From Bacteroidales bacterium (GTDB lineage Bacteria; Bacteroidota; Bacteroidia; Bacteroidales; UBA932): a stretch of DNA of 32,835 bases. The DNA lies in NCBI GenBank assembly GCA_017555445.1, contig JAFZGK010000099.1, forward strand, positions 1 to 32,835, in the 5' to 3' direction. Shown one piece after another: positions 1-7,920 of this stretch. Each line of letters opens with the position of its first letter. The first letter of the stretch is position 1. The position numbers were made by a program, and so were the translations under genes. The notes under the pieces were generated by a model. The model was given only the letters and a program-made list of their open reading frames with translations, made no database searches and was not told the DNA's origin.

Positions 1-90
<90 letters not shown>

Positions 91-100
91 TTTAATATAC

Positions 101-138
101 AAAGTCCTTGAAGTCTGACGACTTCGAGGACTTTTTTT
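101..138 (+). terminator. rRNA operon intrinsic terminator
   Basis: A 15-bp stem (AAAGTCCTTGAAGTC pairing with GACTTCGAGGACTTT, one G-U wobble) with loop TGAC runs into seven T residues. It lies about ten bases after the 5S gene and ends the rRNA transcript. A TTG codon inside the stem opens the next reading frame but is not a credible start. Confidence 0.93.
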
Positions 139-172
139 ATAGTATGCCCCTTGTCAGTATTTTGGAACTGAT

Positions 173-203
173 TTTGAATTGGTTGGGGAAACGATTAATA
201 TTG
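173..203 (+). promoter_or_regulatory. possible promoter of the DoxX gene
   Basis: TTTG at 173-176, a 19-base spacer, and TAATATTG at 196-203 resemble the Bacteroidota housekeeping promoter (TTTG, then TAnnTTTG), with one mismatch in the second box. A start of transcription 4-8 bases on would fall at about the ATG at 210, so the mRNA would have almost no leader. Moderate to weak evidence. Confidence 0.3.
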
Positions 204-209
204 GTTGCT

Positions 210-647
210 ATGTTTTACAATTTTCTTTTTCCTCAGTATTGCAGAGAGAAGGGCATATCTGTTCTTATTCTGCTTCTCCGTCTTTTCTTTGGTGCTCTTT
301 TCATGATGCATGGTCTTGATAAGCTTACAAATTTCAATGAACTTGTGAGCACATATCCGAGCGTATTCGGTTTTGGAAGCTATATGACGTTAATGGTGAG
401 CATATTTGCAGAATTCTGCTGCTCTGTATTTCTCATGACTGGTCTTCTTGTCAGAATTACAGTCATTCCTATGATTGCAGCAATGGCAGTAGCATTCTTC
501 GATGTACACGACGCCATGATGCCCGAGGGTGAACTTGCGCTGATATATCTCATACTTTTCATTATACTCTATGCTACAGGCCCTGGAAGATACTCATTGG
601 ACTATCTCATCGATACAAAGGTAAAGGCTGAAAGAAACAGGAAATAG
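210..647 (+). CDS. DoxX family membrane protein
   Basis: This is a small integral membrane protein of about 145 residues, with four hydrophobic segments separated by short loops. The first contains the LLRLFFGALFMMHGLDKL block and the last ends in the ATGPGRYSLD signature, both typical of DoxX/DoxD-like proteins of Bacteroidales. The family has been tied to quinone or thiol redox chemistry in membranes, but the role of this branch is unknown. I prefer the ATG at 210 because family members begin close to the FYNFLFP segment. The frame is open further upstream, with an ATG at 144 and a TTG at 108, but the TTG sits in the rRNA terminator. A clear hairpin terminator follows, so the gene is probably transcribed alone. 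Confidence 0.85.
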   Translation: MFYNFLFPQYCREKGISVLILLLRLFFGALFMMHGLDKLTNFNELVSTYPSVFGFGSYMTLMVSIFAEFCCSVFLMTGLLVRITVIPMIAAMAVAFFDVHDAMMPEGELALIYLILFIILYATGPGRYSLDYLIDTKVKAERNRK

Positions 648-677
648 CTGCCTTTTCACACATTTTATATCAGCTTT

Positions 678-720
678 CTGGAATAATATTGCAATATATT
701 ATTCCAGGAGGCGTTTTTTT
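678..720 (+). terminator. intrinsic terminator after the DoxX gene
   Basis: A perfect 12-bp stem (CTGGAATAATAT with ATATTATTCCAG), loop TGCAAT, is followed after a short GAGGCG by a run of seven T. It separates the DoxX gene from the PagL-like gene. Confidence 0.85.
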
Positions 721-776
721 CTATATATTTACCTGACTTTATTTTACTGCACCAAACCTGCATAGTAGGATTCCAT

Positions 777-1907
777 ATGAAAGAACTGTTCATGAGATTA
801 TCCCTGATATTGATTGCTGTGTCGCTTTCGATACAGACATATGGTCAGCACAGGCTCAGTGCAGGTGCGCGTGGCGGATATCCCTTCTCACCACAGAAAG
901 AACTTCTCAATGGAATCAACAGTCTTGGACGTCCGTTGGACCTTGCTGCAGCTGTAGATGTTCAGTATGCGTATATTTTGCCTAAGACAAGCTATCAAGG
1001 TATCGGATTATCTTTGTTATCCTTATTTGATCATGAGGATGTCGGCACTCCGTTGTCACTTTACGTCTTCCAAGGAGCAAGGATTGCCAGGCTGAGCCAG
1101 TCACTCTCTATTGATTATGAATGGAACTTCGGAGCATCTTTCGGTTGGCACAGGAATAAGGACTATCCTTTCAATACCATAATGAGTACAAGTGTCAATG
1201 CTTATGTAAACGGTAGCATCATGCTTTCATGGCATTCTGATGATCTGAATGTTTCCATAGGCCCTGATATGACCCATTATTCAAACGGACATACTGAAGT
1301 GCCGAATGCCGGACTTAATATGATAGGAATGCGCCTTACAGCAGCAAGGACCATTGAAGGCACGAAACCTTTGAGATATCCTGGCGAGTCCTGGAATGAA
1401 TCTGACCGTTCAGGAGGATTCTCTATGGACATTACAGCCTTCGGTGCATTGAAGAAGGGTGGAATCGAGTATCTCGATATGTTTTATGTTGCTGAAGGAA
1501 AATTTACTGCAGCTGGAATCCATATAAATCCGTTCTATGACCTCCATAAGCATTTCCGTATAGGCTTGTCCTTGGATCTGAATTATGATGAAAGTGCCAA
1601 TTTAAGCAGTCATGCTGTCGGTAATGCAAATGGCTTGACAGGATTTTATCCTCCTCCTTTGAAAGAACAGATTGCTGCAGGATTATCTGCAAGGGCAGAG
1701 CTTGTGATGCCTATCTTTTCAGTGCAGTTCGGCATTGGTCACAACGTGATATATAAAGGGGCTGATCTTGCTGGACTTTATCAGATCATCGCTCTGAAGA
1801 CTCATGTCACGAAGAACTTATATCTTCATACCGGATATCAGTTCAGAAACTTCCGCAATCCGGATCATCTTCTTCTTGGCTTAGGATGGAGATTCAATAA
1901 CATATAA
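777..1907 (+). CDS. PagL-like outer-membrane acyloxyacyl hydrolase family protein
   Basis: A 376-residue exported protein predicted to sit in the outer membrane. It has a signal peptide (hydrophobic stretch about residues 8-21, cut near YGQ) and many alternating beta-strand segments. The block THYSNGHTEVPNAGLN (H167, S169) matches the active-site region of lipid A 3-O-deacylase PagL, where His and Ser form a triad with a Glu. At the position of that Glu there is Asn181, although E174 is nearby. At 376 residues it is over twice the size of classical PagL; long forms annotated as acyloxyacyl hydrolase are, as I recall, common in Bacteroidales. By family it would remove an acyl chain from lipid A, but activity is not proven by the residues seen. 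AGGA at 767-770 supports the ATG at 777; a second ATG lies at 792. It converges with the DUF1015 gene on a shared terminator. Confidence 0.7.
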   Translation: MKELFMRLSLILIAVSLSIQTYGQHRLSAGARGGYPFSPQKELLNGINSLGRPLDLAAAVDVQYAYILPKTSYQGIGLSLLSLFDHEDVGTPLSLYVFQGARIARLSQSLSIDYEWNFGASFGWHRNKDYPFNTIMSTSVNAYVNGSIMLSWHSDDLNVSIGPDMTHYSNGHTEVPNAGLNMIGMRLTAARTIEGTKPLRYPGESWNESDRSGGFSMDITAFGALKKGGIEYLDMFYVAEGKFTAAGIHINPFYDLHKHFRIGLSLDLNYDESANLSSHAVGNANGLTGFYPPPLKEQIAAGLSARAELVMPIFSVQFGIGHNVIYKGADLAGLYQIIALKTHVTKNLYLHTGYQFRNFRNPDHLLLGLGWRFNNI

Positions 1908-1912
1908 TGCAA

Positions 1913-1946
1913 TAAGGGGTGACCGTCAGATCACCCCTTATATTTT
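1913..1946. terminator. bidirectional terminator between PagL-like and DUF1015 genes
   Basis: A perfect 10-bp stem (TAAGGGGTGA with TCACCCCTTA) and 8-base loop lie between two converging genes. TATTTTAA follows on the + strand; the T-run on the minus side is weaker. It should serve mainly the + strand gene and probably both. Confidence 0.75.
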
Positions 1947-1960
1947 AACAATGTCACAGT

Positions 1961-3199
1961 TTATGACAATTTATGTATCGCAAGTCCTGAGCGGAGCTTA
2001 GGCTCGAACCAGGTTGTCTTAGGAGGCATGATGTTGCCTGAGTCAGCAATGTCTACAAGCTGCTTCATTGAAACAGGGTAGAGTGCGAAAGCAACTGCCA
2101 TTTCTCCGCTGTCAACGCGGCGTGAAAGTTCGCCAAGTCCACGGATACCACCTACGAAATCGATTCTCTTATCTGTGCGTAAATCCTTGATACCTAGAAT
2201 CTTATCAAGAACAAGATTTGAGAGGATTGTAACGTCAAGAACGCCGATCGGATCGTTGTCATCATAACGTCCTTCCTTAGCTACAAGAGAATACCACTTT
2301 CCGCCGAGGTACATCGAGAACTCGTGAAGCTTGCCCGGCTTATAGATTTCTACACCTTCTTCGCGGACATCAAAGTCCTCTGAAACAGCAGCTATGAGCT
2401 GCTCAGGTGTGAGACCGTTGAGATCCTTGACTACGCGGTTATAGTCAATGATCTTGAGGTGGCTTTCAGGGAATGCAACTGTCATGAACCAGTTGTATTC
2501 TTCTTCTCCTGTATGGCCTGCATTGCCTTCTCTCTTCTCTGCGCCTACTCTTGCTGCAGCAGCTGTACGGTGGTGACCGTCAGCTACATAGAATGCCGGA
2601 ATCTCTGCAAAGAGCTCAGTGATTCTGTCGATGTCCGCCTGGTCATCAATCACCCAGAAGTGATGACCGAATCCGTCTGCAGCCACGAAATCATATTCCG
2701 GCTCCTCGATGATATATCTGCCGACGATCGCATTGATCTCGTCATTGTCAGGATATGAGAAGAAAACAGGTTCGATGTTAGCATCCTGGATGCGGACGTG
2801 AATCATGCGGTCATCTTCCTTATCCTTGCGGGTCAGCTCATGCTTCTTGATCTTTCCTTCTGCATAGTCATCTGTATGTGCGCATACAACGAGACCGTAT
2901 TGTGTGCGGCCGTCCATTGTCTGAGCATATACATAGTAATATGGCTTCTCATCCTGCACAAGCCATCCTTTCTCCTGCCATGCCTGGAAGTTCTCCACGG
3001 CCTTGTCATATGCAGGCTGGCTATGCTCGTCGATGATAGGGTCGAAGTCTATTTCAGGTTTTGTGATATGAAGAAGAGATTTCTCATCAGCTTCAGCCTT
3101 CGCTTCAACAGAGTTGAGAACGTCGTATGGGCGTGCTGCTACCTCTTCTACATACTGCTTTGGCGGACGTATTGCCGCAAATGGCTTTACTCTTACCAT
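1961..3199 (-). CDS. DUF1015 family protein linked to serine synthesis genes
   Basis: A 412-residue soluble protein beginning with VRVKPFAAIRPP, the usual start of DUF1015. The family's hallmark ADGHHRTAAAA is at residues 206-216, with adjacent histidines H209 and H210 and R211 that look like a catalytic or phosphate-binding site. There is no signal peptide or membrane segment. The gene starts 4 bases after serA, which itself starts 4 bases after serC, so the three are very likely co-translated. I recall the same serC-serA-DUF1015 order in other anaerobic Bacteroidota and Firmicutes. No reaction is established to my knowledge. The context suggests a role in phosphoserine or serine metabolism; this is inference. 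Confidence 0.88.
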   Translation of the reverse strand: MVRVKPFAAIRPPKQYVEEVAARPYDVLNSVEAKAEADEKSLLHITKPEIDFDPIIDEHSQPAYDKAVENFQAWQEKGWLVQDEKPYYYVYAQTMDGRTQYGLVVCAHTDDYAEGKIKKHELTRKDKEDDRMIHVRIQDANIEPVFFSYPDNDEINAIVGRYIIEEPEYDFVAADGFGHHFWVIDDQADIDRITELFAEIPAFYVADGHHRTAAAARVGAEKREGNAGHTGEEEYNWFMTVAFPESHLKIIDYNRVVKDLNGLTPEQLIAAVSEDFDVREEGVEIYKPGKLHEFSMYLGGKWYSLVAKEGRYDDNDPIGVLDVTILSNLVLDKILGIKDLRTDKRIDFVGGIRGLGELSRRVDSGEMAVAFALYPVSMKQLVDIADSGNIMPPKTTWFEPKLRSGLAIHKLS

Positions 3200-3203
3200 A
3201 ATA

Positions 3204-4115
3204 TTACTTGTTTACTTGGAACTTTGTGCAGCCTGTCGCAAAGTAGTTGCAGATCTGGCTGGCAGCTGCGAGACCGGCATTGATATTAGCCTCCGCTGTC
3301 TCAGCACCCTGCTTCTTAGGAGTTGCGAAAATCTGCTTTCCATATTTCTCCTTAAGCTCTGCGTATGCCACTGGAGCGATGTCAGTCGCATATTTGAGAT
3401 CGGATCTTTCAGCAAGAACCTTGTCAAGTCCTTCCTCGCAGATGATTTCCTTGCGGGCTGTATTGATAAGGCATCCGCCCTTAGGCATCTTTGAAAGCAG
3501 ATCGTAACCGATCATACCCTTTGTCTCAGGAGTAGCAGGAATGTTCACTGACACGAAGTTTGACTTGTTGTATAGTTCCTCGATTGTAGGTACTGTATTC
3601 CATCCCTGGTGCTTTTCTGCCAGCTGAGGAGCAAGAACGAGAACGTTCATTCCGAGTGCCTGAGCCTTCTTTGCAACGAGCTGACCGATGTTACCGAAGC
3701 CCTGGATACCCATGGTCTTGCCGCTGAGCTCGGAACCTGTACCAGGTGTGAACTGATTACGACACATGTAGATCATAAGACCGAGAGCAAGTTCTGCAAC
3801 TGCATTTGAGTTCTGGCCAGGTGTATTCATTGCTACAATACCATGCTCTGTGCATGACGGGAGGTCAAGGTTGTCATAACCGGCACCTGCGCGGACAACG
3901 ATCTTGAGCTGTTTTGCAGCTTCAACTACATCGGCTGTAACCTTGTCTGAGCGTACGATAAGGGCGTCTGCATCAGCTACAGCAGCAAGAAGCTGCTCCT
4001 TTTCTGTATATTTCTCAAGAAGTGCGAGTTCATGACCGGCACCTTCAACGATTTCTCTGATACCATTCACAGCAGCAGCTGCAAACGGCTTCTCTGTTGC
4101 TACGAGTACTTTCAT
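3204..4115 (-). CDS. serA: D-3-phosphoglycerate dehydrogenase, short form
   Basis: This enzyme oxidises 3-phosphoglycerate to 3-phosphohydroxypyruvate with NAD, the first step of serine synthesis. The 303-residue protein has the substrate-binding block VVRAGAGYDNLD, the NAD-binding GxGxxG (GFGNIG, about residues 143-148) and the NTAR motif with the substrate-contacting R221. It lacks the C-terminal ACT domain that allows serine feedback in longer forms. The catalytic His of the usual TPHxGA motif is replaced by Lys (TPKKQGAET, K267), and the usual LDVFE segment with the paired Glu reads TDIAP. As I remember them, Bacteroides SerA proteins have the same TPKK block, so this is probably a clade feature. 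The ATG at 4115 is chosen because MKVLVATEKPF is the conserved beginning; an upstream in-frame ATG (4139) overlaps serC. Confidence 0.92.
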   Translation of the reverse strand: MKVLVATEKPFAAAAVNGIREIVEGAGHELALLEKYTEKEQLLAAVADADALIVRSDKVTADVVEAAKQLKIVVRAGAGYDNLDLPSCTEHGIVAMNTPGQNSNAVAELALGLMIYMCRNQFTPGTGSELSGKTMGIQGFGNIGQLVAKKAQALGMNVLVLAPQLAEKHQGWNTVPTIEELYNKSNFVSVNIPATPETKGMIGYDLLSKMPKGGCLINTARKEIICEEGLDKVLAERSDLKYATDIAPVAYAELKEKYGKQIFATPKKQGAETAEANINAGLAAASQICNYFATGCTKFQVNK

Positions 4116-4119
4116 GGGA

Positions 4120-5193
4120 CTATTTCTTTGAAGCTTCAAATTCCTTCATGCACTCTACGAGGGCTTCGACGCTCTCCTTCGGACATGCATTATAGATAGA
4201 TGCACGGAATCCGCCCACTGATCTATGACCCTTGATGCCGACCATGCCGCGCTCCTTTGCGAATGCCATGAACTCATCCTGAAGAGCCTCATAGCCTGGA
4301 GCCATTACAAAGCATACGTTCATGATGGATCTGTCTTCCTTTGCAGCCGTTCCTACGAAGAGGGAGTTGCGGTCAATCTCATCATAAAGGATTGCAGCCT
4401 TTTCCTGGTTCATCTTGTAGACTGCTTCTACGCCACCCTGAGCCTTCACCCACTTGAGTGTCTCATTCATTACGAAGATTGAGAATACTGGAGGTGTGTT
4501 GAACATAGACTCGCCGTCGATATGAGTCTTGAGGTTAAGCATTGTAGGGATATAGCGGCTTACCTTTCCGAGAAGATCCTTCTTCACGATGAAGAAAGTT
4601 ACACCTGCAGGACCTACATTCTTCTGTGCTCCACCATAGATCATCGCATACTTGCTCACGTCTACAGGACGGCTCATGATGTCTGATGACATATCTGCGA
4701 TGAGCGGAACTGGGCAATCCATATCCTCGTGAAGTTCAGTACCGTAAATGGTATTGTTGGTAGTCACGTGGAAATAGTCGAGATCTGCAGGAATCTCATA
4801 TCCCTTAGGTATATAGTTGAAAGTTGTCTCGGCAGATGAAGCCACAGCGTATGCATTGCCAAGACCCTTAGCCTCCTTAAGTGCCTTCTTTGCCCAAACA
4901 CCAGTTTCAAGGTATCCTGCCTTGTTCTCAAGGAAGTTCATCGCAACATAGAGGAATCCCATGCTTGCACCGCCACCGAGGAATACCACCTCGTGAGTGT
5001 CAGGAATGTTAAGGAGTTCCTTCCAGAGTGCGCGGCACTCGTTCATTACTGCCTCCCATTCCTTTGATCTGTGAGAAACGCAGATGACAGGCATTCCTGT
5101 TCCTGCAAAATCCTTGAGAGCTTCTACTGCAGCATCGACTGCCTGCTGAGGCAATACGCATGGACCTGCGTTGAAATTGTGTACCTTTTTCAT
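4120..5193 (-). CDS. serC: phosphoserine aminotransferase
   Basis: The 357-residue PLP enzyme transfers an amino group from glutamate to 3-phosphohydroxypyruvate, the second step of serine synthesis; the family also acts in pyridoxal phosphate synthesis. It opens with the typical [11 protein letters not shown], has GGGASMGF for cofactor phosphate binding, and [10 protein letters not shown], in which K191 is the PLP-binding lysine. It ends with [15 protein letters not shown], the conserved substrate-binding arginine region. Length fits the family. It heads the serC-serA-DUF1015 group, 59 bases after pyrI. No terminator is visible in that gap, so transcription may read through from pyrBI or begin at a weak local promoter; TACCTTTA around 5236-5243 on the minus strand is one base off the box. 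Confidence 0.97.
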   Translation of the reverse strand: MKKVHNFNAGPCVLPQQAVDAAVEALKDFAGTGMPVICVSHRSKEWEAVMNECRALWKELLNIPDTHEVVFLGGGASMGFLYVAMNFLENKAGYLETGVWAKKALKEAKGLGNAYAVASSAETTFNYIPKGYEIPADLDYFHVTTNNTIYGTELHEDMDCPVPLIADMSSDIMSRPVDVSKYAMIYGGAQKNVGPAGVTFFIVKKDLLGKVSRYIPTMLNLKTHIDGESMFNTPPVFSIFVMNETLKWVKAQGGVEAVYKMNQEKAAILYDEIDRNSLFVGTAAKEDRSIMNVCFVMAPGYEALQDEFMAFAKERGMVGIKGHRSVGGFRASIYNACPKESVEALVECMKEFEASKK

Positions 5194-5252
5194 GTTATGT
5201 GTTTGTTTTTAATGATTTTTAATCAAATAGGCACTAAAGGTAATAATTTATT

Positions 5253-5705
5253 TTAAAAAACCTTCTTTATTGGAGAAATCTTTTCGCAGAAATGACACAA
5301 AAGTGATATTTCGTCATCCTTCTTTACTGTGGTGAAACGTGTTTCTATCGGCTGATGATTGGTCACGCATTTAGGATTTTTACACTTGGCGATTCCTACA
5401 ACTTCTGCCGGCATGCTAAGCTTCTTCTTCTCCACGACCTTGAAGTCACGGATCACATTGACAGTAGCGTGAGGTGCTATCAGGGCAAGCTTGTTGAGCT
5501 CCTCGTCTTCGAAGAACTTGTCCTCGATCTTGATGATACCTTTCTTTCCCTGAGCCTTGCTGGTAAGGTTGATACCGATGGTGATCTGGTTCTCGATACC
5601 TTTGAGGTCGAGAAGATCCAACGCCTTATATACGTTTTCCGCAGGAATGTGGTCCAGTACGGTACCATTTTCCAATGCGCTTACTACTAATTCCTTATGT
5701 GACAT
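5253..5705 (-). CDS. pyrI: aspartate carbamoyltransferase regulatory subunit
   Basis: This 150-residue subunit binds nucleotides and holds the catalytic trimers together in the ATCase complex. The N-terminal half carries the allosteric domain (TVLDHIPAENVYKALDLL, then IENQITIGINLTS). The C-terminal half has the four zinc cysteines C108, C113, C137 and C140 in CKNPKC...CHFC spacing, as in E. coli PyrI. The start codon lies one base after the pyrB stop (TAATATG), consistent with tight coupling and matched subunit amounts. By family knowledge CTP should inhibit and ATP activate; this is not shown by the sequence. Confidence 0.97.
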   Translation of the reverse strand: MSHKELVVSALENGTVLDHIPAENVYKALDLLDLKGIENQITIGINLTSKAQGKKGIIKIEDKFFEDEELNKLALIAPHATVNVIRDFKVVEKKKLSMPAEVVGIAKCKNPKCVTNHQPIETRFTTVKKDDEISLLCHFCEKISPIKKVF

Positions 5706-5706
5706 A

Positions 5707-6615
5707 TTAACGATAACCTAAGAGATAACTGATAATGGCCATGCGGACATAAAGTCCGTTTTCTGCCTGCTTGAAATAATATGCGTACGGAGTTTCGTCC
5801 ACGTCCTGATCGATTTCTGTGACGCGTGGGAGCGGATGAAGGATCTTCATGTTTTCCTTCACCTTTCCGAGCATGGATGCGTTAAGCGTATAGACATCCT
5901 TGACACGTTCATATTCCATAAGGTCTGTGAATCTTTCCTGCTGGACTCGGGTCATGTAAAGGATGTCGCAGTCATTGAGATATTCATCAAGCGATGTGGT
6001 CTCGATGTACTCGATTCCCTTCGCATCAAGGAAATCCTTGTATTCCTGTGGCATCATGAGTTCCTTAGGTGCAGTAAAGATGAATTTCGGATTGAAGTGA
6101 GACATTGCCTGAAGGAGGGAATGGGTGGTTCTTCCGTATTTGAGGTCGCCGACCATGTTGATTGTCAAGCCTTCAAGTGTGCCCTGTGTCTGAAGTATCG
6201 AATAGAGATCAAGAAGGGTCTGGGACGGGTGCTGATTGGCTCCGTCACCGGCATTGACAACTGGCACTGTAGCAACTTCAGAGGCATATCGTGAGCTTCC
6301 TTCCAATGGATGGCGCATGACGATCATGTCGACATAGTTGTTGACCATCTTGATGGTATCTTTCAAGGTCTCACCCTTGCTCTGACTGGTGTTGCTTGCA
6401 TCCGAAAAGCCGATGACCTTTGCTCCTAGCCTGTTGATGGCAGTTTCGAAACTGAGTCTCGTTCTGGTCGAAGGCTCGAAAAAGAGGCTGGCAATCACCT
6501 TGCCTTCCAGGAAGTTCTGCACTCTGTTCTGCTCGAACTCCTTGGCGGTCTCCAGTACATGCAGGATTTCTTCCTTGCTGAAGTCTCTGATTGAAATCAA
6601 ACTTTTCTTGTTCAT
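5707..6615 (-). CDS. pyrB: aspartate carbamoyltransferase catalytic subunit
   Basis: The 302-residue enzyme joins carbamoyl phosphate and aspartate, the committed step of pyrimidine synthesis. The carbamoyl-phosphate loop STRTR is at residues 49-53, the mobile-loop lysine is K80 (SKGETLKD), the MRHPLEGSS block follows near residue 100, and [11 protein letters not shown] carries the conserved substrate-binding His/Gln. HPLPRV near the C terminus completes the family pattern. The gene begins 23 bases after the IMPACT/YigZ gene and ends one base before pyrI. No leader hairpin of the enteric pyrBI attenuator kind is seen upstream, so control by UTP-sensitive attenuation is unlikely here. Confidence 0.98.
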   Translation of the reverse strand: MNKKSLISIRDFSKEEILHVLETAKEFEQNRVQNFLEGKVIASLFFEPSTRTRLSFETAINRLGAKVIGFSDASNTSQSKGETLKDTIKMVNNYVDMIVMRHPLEGSSRYASEVATVPVVNAGDGANQHPSQTLLDLYSILQTQGTLEGLTINMVGDLKYGRTTHSLLQAMSHFNPKFIFTAPKELMMPQEYKDFLDAKGIEYIETTSLDEYLNDCDILYMTRVQQERFTDLMEYERVKDVYTLNASMLGKVKENMKILHPLPRVTEIDQDVDETPYAYYFKQAENGLYVRMAIISYLLGYR

Positions 6616-6638
6616 ATTTCGTATGTTGTTCTATAATT

Positions 6639-7253
6639 TTACAATTCTTCAAGATAGCATCCTTCTACATCTTCCATCCTTTCAATGAATGTGTCAACCA
6701 GGGAGAGACGGACGCTGGTGTCGATGCTGCACTCCATGTCGAACTTCTGGTTCTTCTGCTCCAGATTCATGTCTTTCATTACCTTCATGACGGAGTTCAT
6801 GCTCATATATCCGAAATGGATCCTGTACATCTTCGCAGCGATCTTTTCTATGATTTCTGCATTTTCAAGGGCGTCAGCAGTCGATGTCTTGTAGGCGCGG
6901 ATAAGTCCCGGGATACCCAGTTTTATGCCTCCGAAATATCTGACCACCACTACCAGAATATCGCTGAGTCCTTTTGAGTCGATCTGTCCAAGTACCGGAC
7001 GTCCCGATGATCCGGAAGGTTCCCCATCGTCATTTGCTCTGAACTTATCTCCTTTATAGCCAAGTCGGTAGGCATAGACATGATGTCTTGCGTCGTAGTA
7101 CTCCTTCTTGAGTGCTGCAACGATTTCCTTTACTTCTTCCTCTGTTTCAACGGGGTATGCATGGGCAATGAAACGGCTTCCATTGTCCTTGAAGAGGCCT
7201 CTCGCTTCGGTTGCGATGCTCTTGTACGAATCCTGGATGTTGTTATTATCCAT
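6639..7253 (-). CDS. YigZ/IMPACT family protein
   Basis: A 204-residue protein with the two-part YigZ layout: an N-terminal IMPACT domain with GSRFIAHAYPV, YDARHHVYAYRLG, NDDGEPSGSSGRPVL and VVVVRYFGGIKLG, and a C-terminal ferredoxin-like half (about residues 130-204). E. coli YigZ resembles the N-terminal domain of the eukaryotic GCN2 inhibitor IMPACT; its bacterial role is unsettled, with ribosome or translation links proposed. A promoter-like TTTC-19-TAAATTTG lies directly upstream, so close that the message would have almost no leader. The gene precedes pyrB by 23 bases and may drive pyrBI transcription. No alternative Met is available near the start. Confidence 0.93.
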   Translation of the reverse strand: MDNNNIQDSYKSIATEARGLFKDNGSRFIAHAYPVETEEEVKEIVAALKKEYYDARHHVYAYRLGYKGDKFRANDDGEPSGSSGRPVLGQIDSKGLSDILVVVVRYFGGIKLGIPGLIRAYKTSTADALENAEIIEKIAAKMYRIHFGYMSMNSVMKVMKDMNLEQKNQKFDMECSIDTSVRLSLVDTFIERMEDVEGCYLEEL

Positions 7254-7261
7254 AGCGAAAT

Positions 7262-7292
7262 CAAATTTAAGGATTTTTTGCCGAAACTGAAA
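7262..7292 (-). promoter_or_regulatory. promoter for yigZ-like gene (and probably pyrBI)
   Basis: On the minus strand TAAATTTG (7262-7269) fits TAnnTTTG exactly. TTTC at 7289-7292 stands in the upstream-box position with a 19-base spacer. Predicted start of transcription is within about 1-5 bases of the ATG at 7253. Confidence 0.55.
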
Positions 7293-7311
7293 TAATTATT
7301 TCAAATTTTAT

Positions 7312-7319
7312 TACCTTTG
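7312..7319 (+). promoter_or_regulatory. promoter box for the pRiA4b-ORF3-like gene and miaA
   Basis: TACCTTTG fits TAnnTTTG exactly, with no clear TTTG at the expected upstream distance. The start of transcription should be near 7324-7327, right at a hairpin. The upstream region overlaps that of the divergent yigZ-like promoter. Confidence 0.55.
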
Positions 7320-7324
7320 ACTTC

Positions 7325-7354
7325 GCTTCCAGCTTGCCTGGAGGCTGATTTTTT
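7325..7354 (+). promoter_or_regulatory. leader hairpin with U-tract (attenuator-like)
   Basis: GCTTCCAG (7325-7332) pairs with CTGGAGGC (7338-7345), one G-U, around a 5-base loop, and TGATTTTTT follows. It looks like an intrinsic terminator, yet no + strand gene lies upstream. It sits between the predicted promoter box and the ATG at 7381. It may act as an attenuator or as a stabilising 5' stem. Confidence 0.45.
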
Positions 7355-7380
7355 GAAGAAACTATTCTAAGATACTGATT

Positions 7381-7920
7381 ATGATACTGAAATATAGAGT
7401 TTCCCTTCCTGGTCTTAAGGGATTTGCGAGAGTTTATGAAGTGAAGGATACGACCACTCTGTACAGTCTTCACAAGCAGATGAGGGCTGATATGGATTTT
7501 CCACAGGATCAGGTGGTGCTTTTCAAGGCATTTGATGCTGACGGAAACGTTGCTGCGCGTTACAGCGTGTTTCAGGATTTCGGCCTTGGTACAATTGACA
7601 ATGTTACTGCAGGAGCATGTCACAAGAGAGGAGAGGACAAGTTCATATATTTCTACGACACAACAAATATCAAGAGCGTCATTGTCACTTACGAGGGAGA
7701 ATCTGATCCTCGTGTAAATGTTCTTTATCCGCTTCTGGTAGAGTCGAAGGGACCTAATCCGATCGAGTTTGAGAATGGTTATGTAGCCTTCGAGGACCTT
7801 CCGGACGATAAGAAGAAGGATCCGGATGATGAGGATTTCGACGAATTCGACGATGATGACGATGTTGTAGAGGAAGAGGACGACGACGATACAGAGGAAA
7901 TATACGGAGATGACGAATAA
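7381..7920 (+). CDS. pRiA4b ORF-3-like protein with acidic tail
   Basis: A 179-residue protein whose first 135 residues resemble the plasmid pRiA4b ORF-3 fold family (YRVSLPGLKGFARVYEVKDTTTLYSLHKQM..., then a predicted beta-rich region with DFGLGTIDNV). Residues 139-179 are almost all Asp and Glu, a disordered acidic tail. The family is widespread and, despite its plasmid name, often chromosomal; no function is established. It overlaps miaA by 11 bases, so the two are co-transcribed and probably translationally coupled. As I recall, a similar protein sits before miaA in other Bacteroidales. The family assignment is from remembered pattern, not a search. Confidence 0.7.
   Translation: MILKYRVSLPGLKGFARVYEVKDTTTLYSLHKQMRADMDFPQDQVVLFKAFDADGNVAARYSVFQDFGLGTIDNVTAGACHKRGEDKFIYFYDTTNIKSVIVTYEGESDPRVNVLYPLLVESKGPNPIEFENGYVAFEDLPDDKKKDPDDEDFDEFDDDDDVVEEEDDDDTEEIYGDDE

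Noticed and set aside
108..209. Longer N terminus for the DoxX protein, starting at TTG 108 or ATG 144
   Set aside because: The TTG lies inside the rRNA terminator stem, and DoxX homologues begin near the FYNFLFP segment at ATG 210.
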